A stretch of 28,722 nt of DNA, taken from the NCBI GenBank assembly GCA_023426265.1, contig JAFABA010000184.1:1-28722 (forward strand). Direction: 5' to 3'. Source of the DNA: Bacillota bacterium. GTDB lineage: Bacteria; Bacillota; Clostridia; Christensenellales; CAG-138. Every line of letters begins with the position of its first letter. Position 1 is the stretch's first letter. Under the pieces are notes generated by a model, which was given only the letters and a program-made list of their open reading frames with translations, was not told the origin of the DNA and searched no databases. Shown one piece after another: positions 7,453-14,327 of the stretch. Position numbers and translations under genes: made by a program.

Positions 7453-8367
7453 CAAAGAGGCCGCAGTATCAGCAATATTCTGTGGGGTTACGCCATTGGC
7501 CGCCAATAACACCTCATACGGGCCTGATTCGCCAAACTTGTCCTGTGCGCCCATACGTATAAGCTTGCCTTTGCCCATCTCGGCAATCACTTCGCTCACG
7601 GCGCTTCCAAGACCGTTATAGATATTATGATCTTCCACCGTGACGATCCTCTCGGTATCGTCTACGGCCTTGACAACTATTTCCCTATCCAAAGGCTTTA
7701 TGGTATGCATGTCTATTAAACGGGCGCTGATCCCCCGATTGGCAAGGATCTCGCAAGCCTTTACAGCCATACTCATAATATCGCCCGTGGCAATGATGGC
7801 GATGTCTTTTCCGTCACGTAATAGCTTTGCCCTGCCTATTTCAAATGTTTCATTTTCATCATATACGAAGGGGATGGGGTCACGCGTGAACCGCATATAC
7901 ACAGGGCCATGGATGGTTGTTGCCGCACGGATGAGCTTCCTTGCCGCATAATAATCGGCAGGTGCAATAACTGTCATATTGGGCAGCGTCCTCATGATGC
8001 CCATGTCCTCAATACACTGATGTGACGCGCCGTCGTTGGCAGGCGTAAACCCGCCGTGTGAACAGGCAATTTTTACGTTCAGGTTAGGATAGCATACGGA
8101 CTGACGTATCTGCTCGCACATGCGCATGCTTCCAAATGCCGCATAGGTGCTTATGAACGGTATCTTGCCGCAGGTCGCCAGGCCAGCCGCCACGCCGGCC
8201 GCGTTTTGCTCAGCTATACCTACGTTAATATGCTTTTCCGGGAACTTTTTTTGAAAGTCAACAGTCTTGCAGCTTTTTCCAATATCACAATCCACCACAT
8301 ACAGATTGGGCAGGTCGTCGCCAAGCAACATTAATTCGTCGCCAAATGCTTCTCTAAGCGCTTTCAT
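7447..8367 (-). CDS. Transketolase, C-terminal subunit
   Basis: 306 aa protein equal to the C-terminal half of transketolase: pyrimidine-binding domain followed by the C-terminal domain. The catalytic glutamate that activates the thiamine aminopyrimidine is Glu53 in INVGIAEQNAAGVAAGLA. SHGGFTPANDGASHQCIEDMG and MRFTRDP are conserved. It pairs with the separate N-terminal subunit encoded just upstream, overlapping by four bases (ATGA), to form one enzyme. Split transketolases are common in Firmicute and archaeal accessory sugar pathways. Transketolase moves a two-carbon ketol unit between ketoses and aldoses; hydroxypyruvate can also be a donor, relevant because a hydroxypyruvate-reductase-like gene is nearby. 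Confidence 0.93.
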   Translation of the reverse strand: MKALREAFGDELMLLGDDLPNLYVVDCDIGKSCKTVDFQKKFPEKHINVGIAEQNAAGVAAGLATCGKIPFISTYAAFGSMRMCEQIRQSVCYPNLNVKIACSHGGFTPANDGASHQCIEDMGIMRTLPNMTVIAPADYYAARKLIRAATTIHGPVYMRFTRDPIPFVYDENETFEIGRAKLLRDGKDIAIIATGDIMSMAVKACEILANRGISARLIDMHTIKPLDREIVVKAVDDTERIVTVEDHNIYNGLGSAVSEVIAEMGKGKLIRMGAQDKFGESGPYEVLLAANGVTPQNIADTAASLM

Positions 8368-9200
8368 TGTAATCCTCCGTCAATTTCCGCAATAGCCTTA
8401 GCGTACTGTTCCTGATTCGGTGCAACTCCATGCCAAGCAACTACGTTTTCCATGAAAGAAACGCCACGTCCCTTCACTGTCTTGGCAACGATGACCGATG
8501 GCCTGCTGCTTTTCTTTGTACGAATTGCATCCAGTACATCTACAATCTCGCCCATGTCATGCCCGTCGATATCCCAAACATCACAGCCGAATGCATGAAA
8601 TTTCTCACTCAGGTTCTGTGTCGGCATAATGTCATCGCATGTACCGTCGTTTTGAAGACCGTTATTATCGACCAATATCACCATATTGTCCAATTCATAT
8701 TTCACGGCAGACTCTACGGCTTCCCAAACCTGCCCCTCATCACATTCGCCGTCTCCCAGCATGCAGAACACTCTGGAGTTGGAGCCATCCCGCTTAATTG
8801 CGATTGCCATACCCACCGCGCAGGAAATGCCTTGTCCTAACGAGCCGGTGGAAATATCTACGCCCGGCGTACGTTTCATATCCGGATGGCCCTGCAAAGC
8901 GGAGCCGTGTTTACGCAATGTGTAAAGCGTATCCTCCGGCATGAAACCACGCATAATCAAACACGAATACAGTACGGGGCTGACATGCCCTTTTGAAAGC
9001 ACAAACCTGTCACGGGTAGGTAAATGAGGATTTTGAGGATCCACATGAAGCTCCGAAAAATACAGGGCAGCCATCATGTCCGCAGCAGATAGCGAGCCTC
9101 CGGGATGACCCGACTGGGCGGAATAGATCATGGTCAATACGTTTTTTCTAAGTTCCCGCGCTTTTTCTTGCAGATACAGTATTTTTTCATTTCTTTGCAT
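8364..9200 (-). CDS. Transketolase, N-terminal subunit (thiamine diphosphate-binding)
   Basis: N-terminal half of a split transketolase, 278 aa from the chosen start. SGHPGGSLSAADMMAAL (30-46) and SKGHVSP carry active-site histidines (His32, His72). GSLGQGIS (119-126) is conserved. The diphosphate and Mg motif is GDGECDEGQVWEA followed by VILVDNN at 175-180. The frame is open to an ATG at 9233, but neither that nor the next ATGs have a clear ribosome site. The ATG at 9198-9200 has an AAGGA-type site about seven bases upstream and starts the usual N-terminus of the family. It is the first gene of the minus-strand operon, with a canonical promoter at 9299-9327. Confidence 0.92.
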   Translation of the reverse strand: MQRNEKILYLQEKARELRKNVLTMIYSAQSGHPGGSLSAADMMAALYFSELHVDPQNPHLPTRDRFVLSKGHVSPVLYSCLIMRGFMPEDTLYTLRKHGSALQGHPDMKRTPGVDISTGSLGQGISCAVGMAIAIKRDGSNSRVFCMLGDGECDEGQVWEAVESAVKYELDNMVILVDNNGLQNDGTCDDIMPTQNLSEKFHAFGCDVWDIDGHDMGEIVDVLDAIRTKKSSRPSVIVAKTVKGRGVSFMENVVAWHGVAPNQEQYAKAIAEIDGGLQ

Positions 9201-9298
9201 ATCCATATCCTTCTTCATTGAATTAGGTATCATGAGGTGTGCTTTCCCGGTGTCTCATAATCTAAAAAATCGCTTGTGTTGTGACCTGCTTTAGGAGT

Positions 9299-9327
9299 AT
9301 TATAGTTATGGATTTTGAAATAGTCAA
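9299..9327 (-). promoter_or_regulatory. SigA-type promoter of the transketolase-liv operon
   Basis: On the minus strand a -35 TTGACT (9322-9327), a 17-base spacer and a perfect -10 TATAAT (9299-9304) precede the operon. The transcript would start near 9292, giving a leader of about 90 bases before the chosen transketolase start. Confidence 0.85.
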
Positions 9328-9363
9328 TCATTATTTTTATATTTTTATGAAAAACATTTCAAA
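9314..9363. promoter_or_regulatory. Inverted repeat and divergent promoter region (candidate RpiR control site)
   Basis: TTTGAAAT (9314-9321) and ATTTCAAA (9356-9363) form an inverted repeat with arms 34 bases apart, in very AT-rich DNA. Between the arms lies a plus-strand promoter candidate for the dehydrogenase: -35 TTGAAA (9315-9320), 17 bases, -10 TATATT (9338-9343). The left arm touches the minus-strand -35 box. A regulator bound at both arms could govern both transcripts. The RpiR protein encoded in the operon is the obvious candidate, by inference only. Confidence 0.55.
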
Positions 9364-9388
9364 TAAAATCTGGAAGTGAGGTATTTAA

Positions 9389-10351
9389 ATGAAGATCGTA
9401 GTACTGGATGGTTACACCCTGAATCCTGGGGACCTGAGTTGGGGAAGCCTTGAGGCACTTGGCGAACTAACCGTATATGATAGAACGCCTTCAAACGAAA
9501 TAGTTGCGCGTATTGCCGATGCGGACATCGTGTACACCAATAAAACGCCCATAACGCGCATGACGATGGACGCATGCCCCAACATCAAATTTATTGGCGT
9601 ACTTGCAACCGGATACAATGTGGTTGACGTAGAGGCCGCAAAACAAAAGGGGATTGTGGTAACAAACATTCCGACGTACGGTACCGCGGCCGTAGGTCAG
9701 TTTGCCATCGGCCTGCTGCTGGAGATTTGCCATCACATCGGCCACCACAGCAAGGCGGTCATTACAGACGGACGCTGGGCATCCAGCGACGACTGGTGCT
9801 TTTGGGATTATCCGCTCATTGAACTTGATGGCAAAACCATGGGCATCATCGGGTTCGGCCGCATTGGGCAGGCGACCGGGCGCATTGCGCAGGCGCTCGG
9901 CATGCGGGTGCTGGCATTTGACGCCTACAAAAACCCCGCGTTGGAAAGCGAAGCCTGCAAATATGTTGCGCTTGACGAGTTGCTCGTGAATTCCGATGTG
10001 ATCGCGCTCCATTGCCCGCTTTTGCTGGAGACGGAAGGGATCATCAACAAAGAAAGCATCGCAAAAATGAAGGATGGCGTGATCATTCTCAACAACAGCC
10101 GTGGCCCGTTGATTGTGGAAGCGGATTTGGCCGCGGCGCTCAATGCGGGCAAGGTATATGCCGCAGGCTTGGATGTGGTTTCCTCTGAACCAATCCGCAG
10201 CGACAATCCCCTGCTTACGGCGAAGAATTGCATCATCACCCCACATATCAGCTGGGCGCCCAGGGAGAGCAGGCAGCGGCTGATGGAGATTGCCGTTTCC
10301 AACCTTGCCGCATTCCGGGAGGGATCGCCTGTCAACGTGGTAAACAGATAG
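9389..10351 (+). CDS. D-2-hydroxyacid dehydrogenase (hydroxypyruvate/glyoxylate reductase type)
   Basis: 320 aa enzyme of the D-isomer-specific 2-hydroxyacid dehydrogenase family. The NAD-binding motif is GFGRIG (155-160) with Asp178 (AFDAY), which favours NAD. The catalytic residues are Arg238 (NNSRGP), Glu267 (SSEP) and His286 (TPHISWA). The N-terminal GVLATGYNVVDVEAAKQKGIVV and the SWAPRESRQRL C-terminus resemble glycerate dehydrogenase/hydroxypyruvate reductase (HprA) more than phosphoglycerate dehydrogenase; there is no ACT domain. It is divergent from the transketolase operon and is followed 22 bases later by glycerate kinase. The expected reaction is hydroxypyruvate or tartronate-semialdehyde-derived chemistry linked to D-glycerate. 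Ribosome site GTGAGG precedes the ATG. Confidence 0.9.
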   Translation: MKIVVLDGYTLNPGDLSWGSLEALGELTVYDRTPSNEIVARIADADIVYTNKTPITRMTMDACPNIKFIGVLATGYNVVDVEAAKQKGIVVTNIPTYGTAAVGQFAIGLLLEICHHIGHHSKAVITDGRWASSDDWCFWDYPLIELDGKTMGIIGFGRIGQATGRIAQALGMRVLAFDAYKNPALESEACKYVALDELLVNSDVIALHCPLLLETEGIINKESIAKMKDGVIILNNSRGPLIVEADLAAALNAGKVYAAGLDVVSSEPIRSDNPLLTAKNCIITPHISWAPRESRQRLMEIAVSNLAAFREGSPVNVVNR

Positions 10352-10373
10352 CGGCGTAACGGAGGATCAACGA

Positions 10374-11516
10374 ATGAAGATACTTGTTGCTCCGGATTCT
10401 TTTAAGGGAAGCTTAAGTGCGCAGGATGTGGCAAAAAGCCTGCGGGAGGGAATTCTCCGCGTTGCACCTGAGATTCAGGTGGATCTGCTCCCGGTAGCGG
10501 ATGGCGGAGAAGGCACCTGTGCGGCCATCGTTGCGGCAATAGGCGGCGAAATCGTCAAAAAGACCGTGACAGGGCCAAACGGCAACCCCGTGGAAGCGTT
10601 CTTGGGCATCGCCGGCGATATGGCCGTCATTGAAATGGCGGCGGCATCCGGGCTCGCGCTGGTACCGGCGGGCGAAATGCGCCCGCGGGAAGCCACCACC
10701 TACGGCACAGGCGAGCTGATGCGGTATGCGCTTGACGCCGGCTGCAAAAGGATTATCATGGGCATTGGCGGTTCTGCTACCACGGACGGCGGCACGGGAA
10801 TGGCGCAGGCGCTGGGCGTGCGCCTGCTCAATGCGGACGGTCGCGAGCTGGGCCGTGGTGGCGGCGCATTAGACCGGCTTGCAAGCATAGATGTTTCTCA
10901 AATGGATCCGAGGATTGCCGCCTGCGGGATCATCGTGGCGACGGATGTATCCAACCCGCTGTATGGGGAAAGCGGGTGCGCTGCCGTATATGGCCTGCAA
11001 AAGGGCTGCGATGGACAGGATGTCGCGGCGCTCGATAGCAATATGCGCCATTATGCGCGTATATTACAGGAACAGCTCGGCAAAGACGTTGCGCCGGTTC
11101 CCGGCGCGGGCGCGGCGGGCGGGCTGGGCGCGGGGCTTCTTGCCTTTTGCGGCGCAACGCTCAAAAGCGGCGTCGATACCGTATTGGATGCGGTGAATTT
11201 TGATCAGCATGTATTGGATGCGGATCTGGTGATTACCGGCGAGGGGCGTATCGATTTTCAATCCGCGTTCGGCAAGTTGCCCGTTGGTGTGGCAAAACGC
11301 GCAAAAGCGGCGGCAAATGTGCCTGTGATTGCGGTTGTTGGAAGTATTGGACAGGGTGCCGAGGCTGTTTATGAGCATGGCATTACATCAACTATAAGTA
11401 TTGTAGACAAGCCAATGACGCTCGATAATGCTATAAATGACGCTCCCAGGTTAATTGCCAATGCTGCCGAGCGTGTGATCAGAATTGTTTTAGCAGAGCA
11501 TGAAATGCCGTTTTAG
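10374..11516 (+). CDS. glxK: Glycerate 2-kinase (GlxK/GarK family)
   Basis: 380 aa, full family length. The start MKILVAPDSFKGSLSAQDVA and the motifs LLPVADGGEGT (38-48), GIGGSATTDGGTGMAQALG and AGAAGGLGAGLLAF are diagnostic for the bacterial glycerate kinase family that makes 2-phosphoglycerate from D-glycerate with ATP. The GEGRID motif near the C-terminus is also conserved. It follows the hydroxyacid dehydrogenase by 22 bases with a GGAGG site, so the two form a small operon: hydroxypyruvate to D-glycerate to 2-phosphoglycerate, feeding lower glycolysis. Gene end lies about 190 bases before tRNA-Ala(CGC). Confidence 0.95.
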   Translation: MKILVAPDSFKGSLSAQDVAKSLREGILRVAPEIQVDLLPVADGGEGTCAAIVAAIGGEIVKKTVTGPNGNPVEAFLGIAGDMAVIEMAAASGLALVPAGEMRPREATTYGTGELMRYALDAGCKRIIMGIGGSATTDGGTGMAQALGVRLLNADGRELGRGGGALDRLASIDVSQMDPRIAACGIIVATDVSNPLYGESGCAAVYGLQKGCDGQDVAALDSNMRHYARILQEQLGKDVAPVPGAGAAGGLGAGLLAFCGATLKSGVDTVLDAVNFDQHVLDADLVITGEGRIDFQSAFGKLPVGVAKRAKAAANVPVIAVVGSIGQGAEAVYEHGITSTISIVDKPMTLDNAINDAPRLIANAAERVIRIVLAEHEMPF

Positions 11517-11673
11517 CATAAACACTCGCTTAGCTGCGCAGGCCTGCTCGGGCCTCCAAACTGTGGGCGCAAAGAATACCAACTCACGAGCGTCTTGCGG
11601 TCGTAACAAAGCAAATGGAAGAGCTTCAAACCTGTAGTAGACGCGTAACATGATCGTTGTTCAACCGCAAAAT
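11517..11673. other. Non-coding interval between glycerate kinase and tRNA terminator
   Basis: No convincing gene. The stretch is GC-rich, with a short hairpin-capable segment (AGGCC and GGCCT around 11540-11556). It superficially resembles the degenerate structured repeats near the tRNAs of this window, but I could not align it with confidence. Confidence 0.4.
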
Positions 11674-11705
11674 AAAAAAAGGCATCCATTGGATGCCTTT
11701 TCTTA
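11674..11705 (-). terminator. Hairpin terminator of tRNA-Ala(CGC)
   Basis: On the minus strand, directly after the CCA end, AAAAGGCATCC and GGATGCCTTTTTTT form a perfect stem around a three-base loop followed by a U-rich tail. It ends the tRNA transcript, and may also stop the convergent glycerate kinase transcript. Confidence 0.85.
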
Positions 11706-11707
11706 TT

Positions 11708-11783
11708 TGGTGGAGCACAGGGGATTCGAACCCCTGACCTCTGCATTGCGAACGCAGCGCGCTACCAGCTGTGCCAGTGCCCC
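11708..11783 (-). tRNA. tRNA-Ala(CGC), intact
   Basis: 76 nt including an encoded CCA. The acceptor strands GGGGCAC and GTGCTCC pair fully (one G-U), with discriminator A. The anticodon stem is CTGCG/TGCAG with loop TTCGCAA, anticodon CGC, reading GCG alanine codons. The T-arm AGGGG TTCGAAT CCCCT is perfect. The D-stem (GCAC/GCGC) has one A-C mismatch, a slight irregularity. Positions 11721-11766 are repeated at 831-876. Confidence 0.93.
11721..11766 (+). repeat. 46-bp direct repeat within tRNA-Ala, right copy (att-like)
   Basis: Matches 831-876 at 45 of 46 positions. Here it is part of the intact tRNA. An intact tRNA at one end and a displaced partial copy at the other is the usual footprint of tRNA-targeted integration. 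Confidence 0.6.
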
Positions 11784-11850
11784 AAATCTTGACCGCGAGG
11801 AATACTATACACCATTTTTATGAGGATTGCAAGAGGGGTGACTGGGCATT

Positions 11851-11994
11851 TTTTAGCGGCCGGTATTTTGGACCAGACCGGCTTGCGCAGCAAGACGTGG
11901 GCCCTTTGCGGGACACGCCTTCAGGGCACTAGGCCTGCGGGCCGTCGCAAGCAAGGCGCCGCCGATAAACGAAATCAAATCCCCTGCTCCACCA
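11851..11994 (-). repeat. Structured repeat carrying a tRNA 3' end (tRNA-Ala-like)
   Basis: Read on the minus strand from 11994, the sequence begins TGGTGGAGCAGGGGATT. This mirrors the tRNA-Ala(CGC) 3' end with two bases missing. It then continues TGATTTCG, ATCGGC, CTTGC in the same order and nearly the same spacing as the tandem repeats at 28191-28479, and ends with CCGGCCGCTAAAA, identical to those repeats. The middle is longer and differs. On the plus strand it resembles the T-arm and CCA end of a tRNA followed by its terminator (12013-12039). It is non-coding; the relation to the tandem repeats is a visual alignment. Confidence 0.6.
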
Positions 11995-12012
11995 ATTAAA
12001 ATCAAAATAAAA

Positions 12013-12039
12013 AGGCTTGAACGTTTATAGTTCAAGCCT
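12013..12039 (+). terminator. Hairpin terminator after tRNA-end remnant
   Basis: AGGCTTGAAC and GTTCAAGCCT form a perfect 10-bp stem with a 7-base loop, preceded by an A-rich stretch and followed by TCTCTT. It sits just downstream of a CCA-like end at 11991-11994, so it may be the leftover terminator of a lost plus-strand tRNA. Confidence 0.65.
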
Positions 12040-12073
12040 CTCTTATGATAGAATGATATTAAGGAGATGCTTT

Positions 12074-12535
12074 ATGGAACAGCAAGAATTCAACATGCTT
12101 GATGATGAAAGACTTATATGGATATGTGTCGAGCCGATCATCCAAAAGGTACGCGGGAAAGACCCGGAAATAAAGTCGCAGGTTTTTATGCAGTTGAATA
12201 ACGGGCAACGAGCATTGTTCGTGTTTCAAGTGCTATATGGTCATGCCGGTAATGGTATTCTCCAATTTTTTGCTCATATTGCTTACTTGGCGGACAGGCT
12301 GGACATATGGGCAGCCCTTAAATCGGGAATGAACTATTTTAATGATATTGAGATGCTGTGTCTCATAGAAAAAATGGAAGCTGCTTATTATTCGGTAACC
12401 AAACAAAGCGAAAACACGATATCGCTAAGTGAACTTGAAAAGTCATATAAGGAAGGAATCCCACGTACGCTAAAACGGGTCGGCTCATTTATCCGGAATA
12501 ATCCTGCGGAATTTACCGCATCATTTTCTGCCTAA
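12074..12535 (+). CDS. Hypothetical protein (153 aa), possibly DUF4375/DMP19-like
   Basis: The frame opens at 12017, but the ATG at 12074 has an AAGGAG site seven bases upstream, so I chose it. The protein is soluble, with no signal peptide or membrane segment. The central segment LNNGQRALFVFQVLYGHAGNGILQFF loosely resembles the start of DUF4375/DMP19-type proteins, in which an NGGFxQFF-like motif follows a helix. That is a weak visual similarity, not an assignment. It is followed directly by a very strong terminator, so it is probably a single-gene transcript. Its upstream region is the tRNA-end repeat and terminator at 12013-12039. Confidence 0.75.
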   Translation: MEQQEFNMLDDERLIWICVEPIIQKVRGKDPEIKSQVFMQLNNGQRALFVFQVLYGHAGNGILQFFAHIAYLADRLDIWAALKSGMNYFNDIEMLCLIEKMEAAYYSVTKQSENTISLSELEKSYKEGIPRTLKRVGSFIRNNPAEFTASFSA

Positions 12536-12538
12536 CTC

Positions 12539-12585
12539 AAAGAGAAAAGGGGTATCCAATGGGTGCCCCTTTTCTCTTTGTTTTC
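12539..12585 (+). terminator. Strong rho-independent terminator
   Basis: A long stem (AAAGAGAAAAGGGGTATCC pairs with GGGTGCCCCTTTTCTCTTT through two G-U pairs, three-base loop) is followed by GTTTTCTT. It ends the hypothetical gene transcript and insulates the ArsR gene downstream. Confidence 0.9.
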
Positions 12586-12611
12586 TTCCGTCTCGATTTT
12601 CTTTCCCAATG

Positions 12612-12640
12612 TTGTAATGCGATAGAGTATGCACTATATT
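12612..12640 (+). promoter_or_regulatory. SigA-type promoter of the ArsR-SDR operon
   Basis: -35 TTGTAA (12612-12617), a 17-base spacer, and -10 TATATT (12635-12640). The expected start near 12647 coincides with the left edge of a palindrome. Confidence 0.8.
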
Positions 12641-12646
12641 AATATC

Positions 12647-12664
12647 GGTTCAACCGTTTGAACC
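12647..12664. promoter_or_regulatory. Palindromic operator, probably for the ArsR-family protein
   Basis: GGTTCAA and TTGAACC flank four bases (CCGT). The 18-bp palindrome covers the predicted transcription start and lies 22 bases before the regulator's start codon. The position is ideal for autorepression. Confidence 0.7.
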
Positions 12665-12686
12665 ATTTAACAAAGAGGGGCGCATT

Positions 12687-13067
12687 ATGGATTTCGAGAA
12701 ACAGATAGATTTTATCAAATCTGATTTTGAAAAGAGCCGTCGGCTGCTTCTGGCGATTGGCGATGAGAACCGGCAGTCCATTCTTATAACGCTGATGGGC
12801 GCCGAATGCGACGGAATGCGGGTAGGCGAAATTACGGCAAAGACGCACCTTTCCCGCCCCGCTGTTTCACATCACCTGAAAATCCTGCTGGATGCGGGGT
12901 TGGTGGATGTGTGGCATGAGGGCACCATGAACTTTTACACCGGCAATTTCGGTACCGAATTTCAGCATTTGTGCGATTTGGTGCGCCACATCGAAGAATT
13001 TCGCGCAGCCGTGACCGAAACCTTTGGTGATGACAATTGTTTTGGTATTAAAGAGGATGATCGCTGA
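12687..13067 (+). CDS. ArsR-family winged-helix regulator
   Basis: 126 aa. Residues about 22-85 form an ArsR-type winged helix: LLLAIGDENRQSILITLMG, then VGEITAKTHLSRPAVSHHLKILLDAGLV (recognition helix in the middle) and the wing. The metal-binding ELCVCDL motif of ArsR/SmtB is absent, so it is probably not a classical metal sensor; the three scattered cysteines do not form that motif. It is the first gene of a two-gene operon with an NAD(P)-dependent reductase and has its own promoter and palindromic operator. It probably represses this pair and releases them in response to an unknown signal. Confidence 0.88.
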   Translation: MDFEKQIDFIKSDFEKSRRLLLAIGDENRQSILITLMGAECDGMRVGEITAKTHLSRPAVSHHLKILLDAGLVDVWHEGTMNFYTGNFGTEFQHLCDLVRHIEEFRAAVTETFGDDNCFGIKEDDR

Positions 13068-13110
13068 ATGAAATTGTTGCCGCAAACAACAGGCAGAAAG
13101 GATATATAAA

Positions 13111-14136
13111 ATGAGTAAAACAATTGCGGTCACCGGCGGCACAGGCTATATCGCCGGGTTTATCATTGCCGAATTTCTGAGCCACGGATACATGGTGCGC
13201 GCAAGCGTGCGCAGTTTGTCCAAAATCGAGGCCTTGAAAAAAGACCTTGCCGCTTTTGTGGATAAAGAAGCCTTGCTGCGCCTGTCGGTCTTTGAGGCGG
13301 ATTTAACCTCATCCAAAGGTTGGGCGGACGGCTTTCCCGGTGTGGACGGCATTATTCACGTTGCTTCGCCTTTGGGGCACGGTACGGAGTCGGCAGAAGA
13401 ACTGCGGCGAATTGCCGAGGGCGGCACGCTGAATGTCCTGCAAGGGGCATTGGACGCCGGAGTGAAACGGATTGTCATGACGTCCTCCCAAGCGGCCTCC
13501 ACCCCCAGAATATCTGTGGGCAAGGTTGTGTTGGATGAAACTTTCTGGAGTGATGAGGGAAATCCCGAACTCGACCCCTACCGTTTATCAAAAATCGCCT
13601 CCGAAAAGGCAGCGTGGGCTTTTTCAGCGAAACATGGTCTTGCTCTTACCACCGTTCTGCCCGGGGCAGTTTTCGGGCAGATTATGAGCGCAAAAAATAT
13701 CAGTTCCAACGATATTCTGCTCAGGCTGATCAATGGCGGCATGCCCCGCGCCTTGAACATCCCCCTTGAGGTGAGCAACGTGCAGGATCTGGCTGCACTT
13801 CACCGGCTTGCATTTGAGAACGACAATGCCACTGGGGAGCGTTTTCTTGCCGCCAGCCAGACAATCCGCATGCCGGAAGTGGCGCGTATTTATCGCGAGC
13901 AATACCCCGAATCCAATGCGCCGGCAAATGTGTTCCCGAACTGGATGGTGCGCTTCCTTTCAATATTTATCCCTTCCCTGCGTTCAATGGTGCCTATGCT
14001 GGGGCGTGAGTATTCGCACACCACGGAGAAAGCGGAGCGGCTTCTGGGATGGACCCAGCATACCCCGCGGGAAACCGTGCTGGATGCGGCGGCTTGCTTC
14101 GATCGGCTGGGAATGATAAAAGGTCGGAATCGTTAA
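13111..14136 (+). CDS. Extended SDR, NAD(P)-dependent aldehyde reductase/epimerase-like
   Basis: 341 aa. The extended-SDR glycine motif TGGTGYIAG (8-16) is followed by VRASVRS, with Arg30 and Arg34 favouring NADPH. The catalytic residues are Ser125 or Ser126 (VMTSSQAAS), Tyr157 and Lys161 (YRLSK). GVDGIIHVASPLG and the overall layout match the dihydroflavonol-reductase/cinnamoyl-CoA-reductase/yeast-GRE2-like group, whose bacterial members reduce aldehydes and ketones. It begins 43 bases after the ArsR gene with an AAAGGA site, so it is co-transcribed and likely the target of that regulator. The substrate is unknown. Confidence 0.88.
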   Translation: MSKTIAVTGGTGYIAGFIIAEFLSHGYMVRASVRSLSKIEALKKDLAAFVDKEALLRLSVFEADLTSSKGWADGFPGVDGIIHVASPLGHGTESAEELRRIAEGGTLNVLQGALDAGVKRIVMTSSQAASTPRISVGKVVLDETFWSDEGNPELDPYRLSKIASEKAAWAFSAKHGLALTTVLPGAVFGQIMSAKNISSNDILLRLINGGMPRALNIPLEVSNVQDLAALHRLAFENDNATGERFLAASQTIRMPEVARIYREQYPESNAPANVFPNWMVRFLSIFIPSLRSMVPMLGREYSHTTEKAERLLGWTQHTPRETVLDAAACFDRLGMIKGRNR

Positions 14137-14286
14137 AAAGCATGAAGCAATTTAGCGGTATCTTTCTTATCCAACTTAACAAAAGGGGCGCTCAACGAGG
14201 GCGTTCTTTTATTTGGCGGATTGGGGGCACGAAGCGTAAATCGCTCCGGCGGCTTACCGGTCAGGCTTCGCCTCCTGTTAAATTTC

Positions 14287-14295
14287 TGATATAAT
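14287..14295 (+). promoter_or_regulatory. Extended -10 promoter of the PstS-like gene
   Basis: TGATATAAT is a perfect extended -10 element 33 bases before the GTG start at 14328. No good -35 box lies 17 bases upstream, consistent with an extended -10 promoter. Confidence 0.6.
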
Positions 14296-14327
14296 ACCTG
14301 AAGCTACAAAAAACTCGGAGGTATCTG

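Noticed and set aside
7447..9200. Reading the split transketolase as a broken single gene
   Set aside because: The subunits overlap by ATGA with separate starts, each complete at its ends. Split transketolases are a normal, functional arrangement.
9491..10246. Minus-strand ORF of 251 codons inside the D-hydroxyacid dehydrogenase
   Set aside because: Antisense shadow; the plus strand has all catalytic residues of a known family.
893..11516. Assignment to the sulfoquinovose transketolase pathway
   Set aside because: That pathway also uses a split transketolase, but I see no sulfosugar isomerase, sulfoquinovosidase or sulfolactaldehyde dehydrogenase here, so the name is not supported.
14175..14213. 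Possible terminator after the extended SDR gene
   Set aside because: GCGCTC/GAGGGC pairing has a mismatch and the stem is short, though a T-rich tail follows. Too weak to list as a feature.
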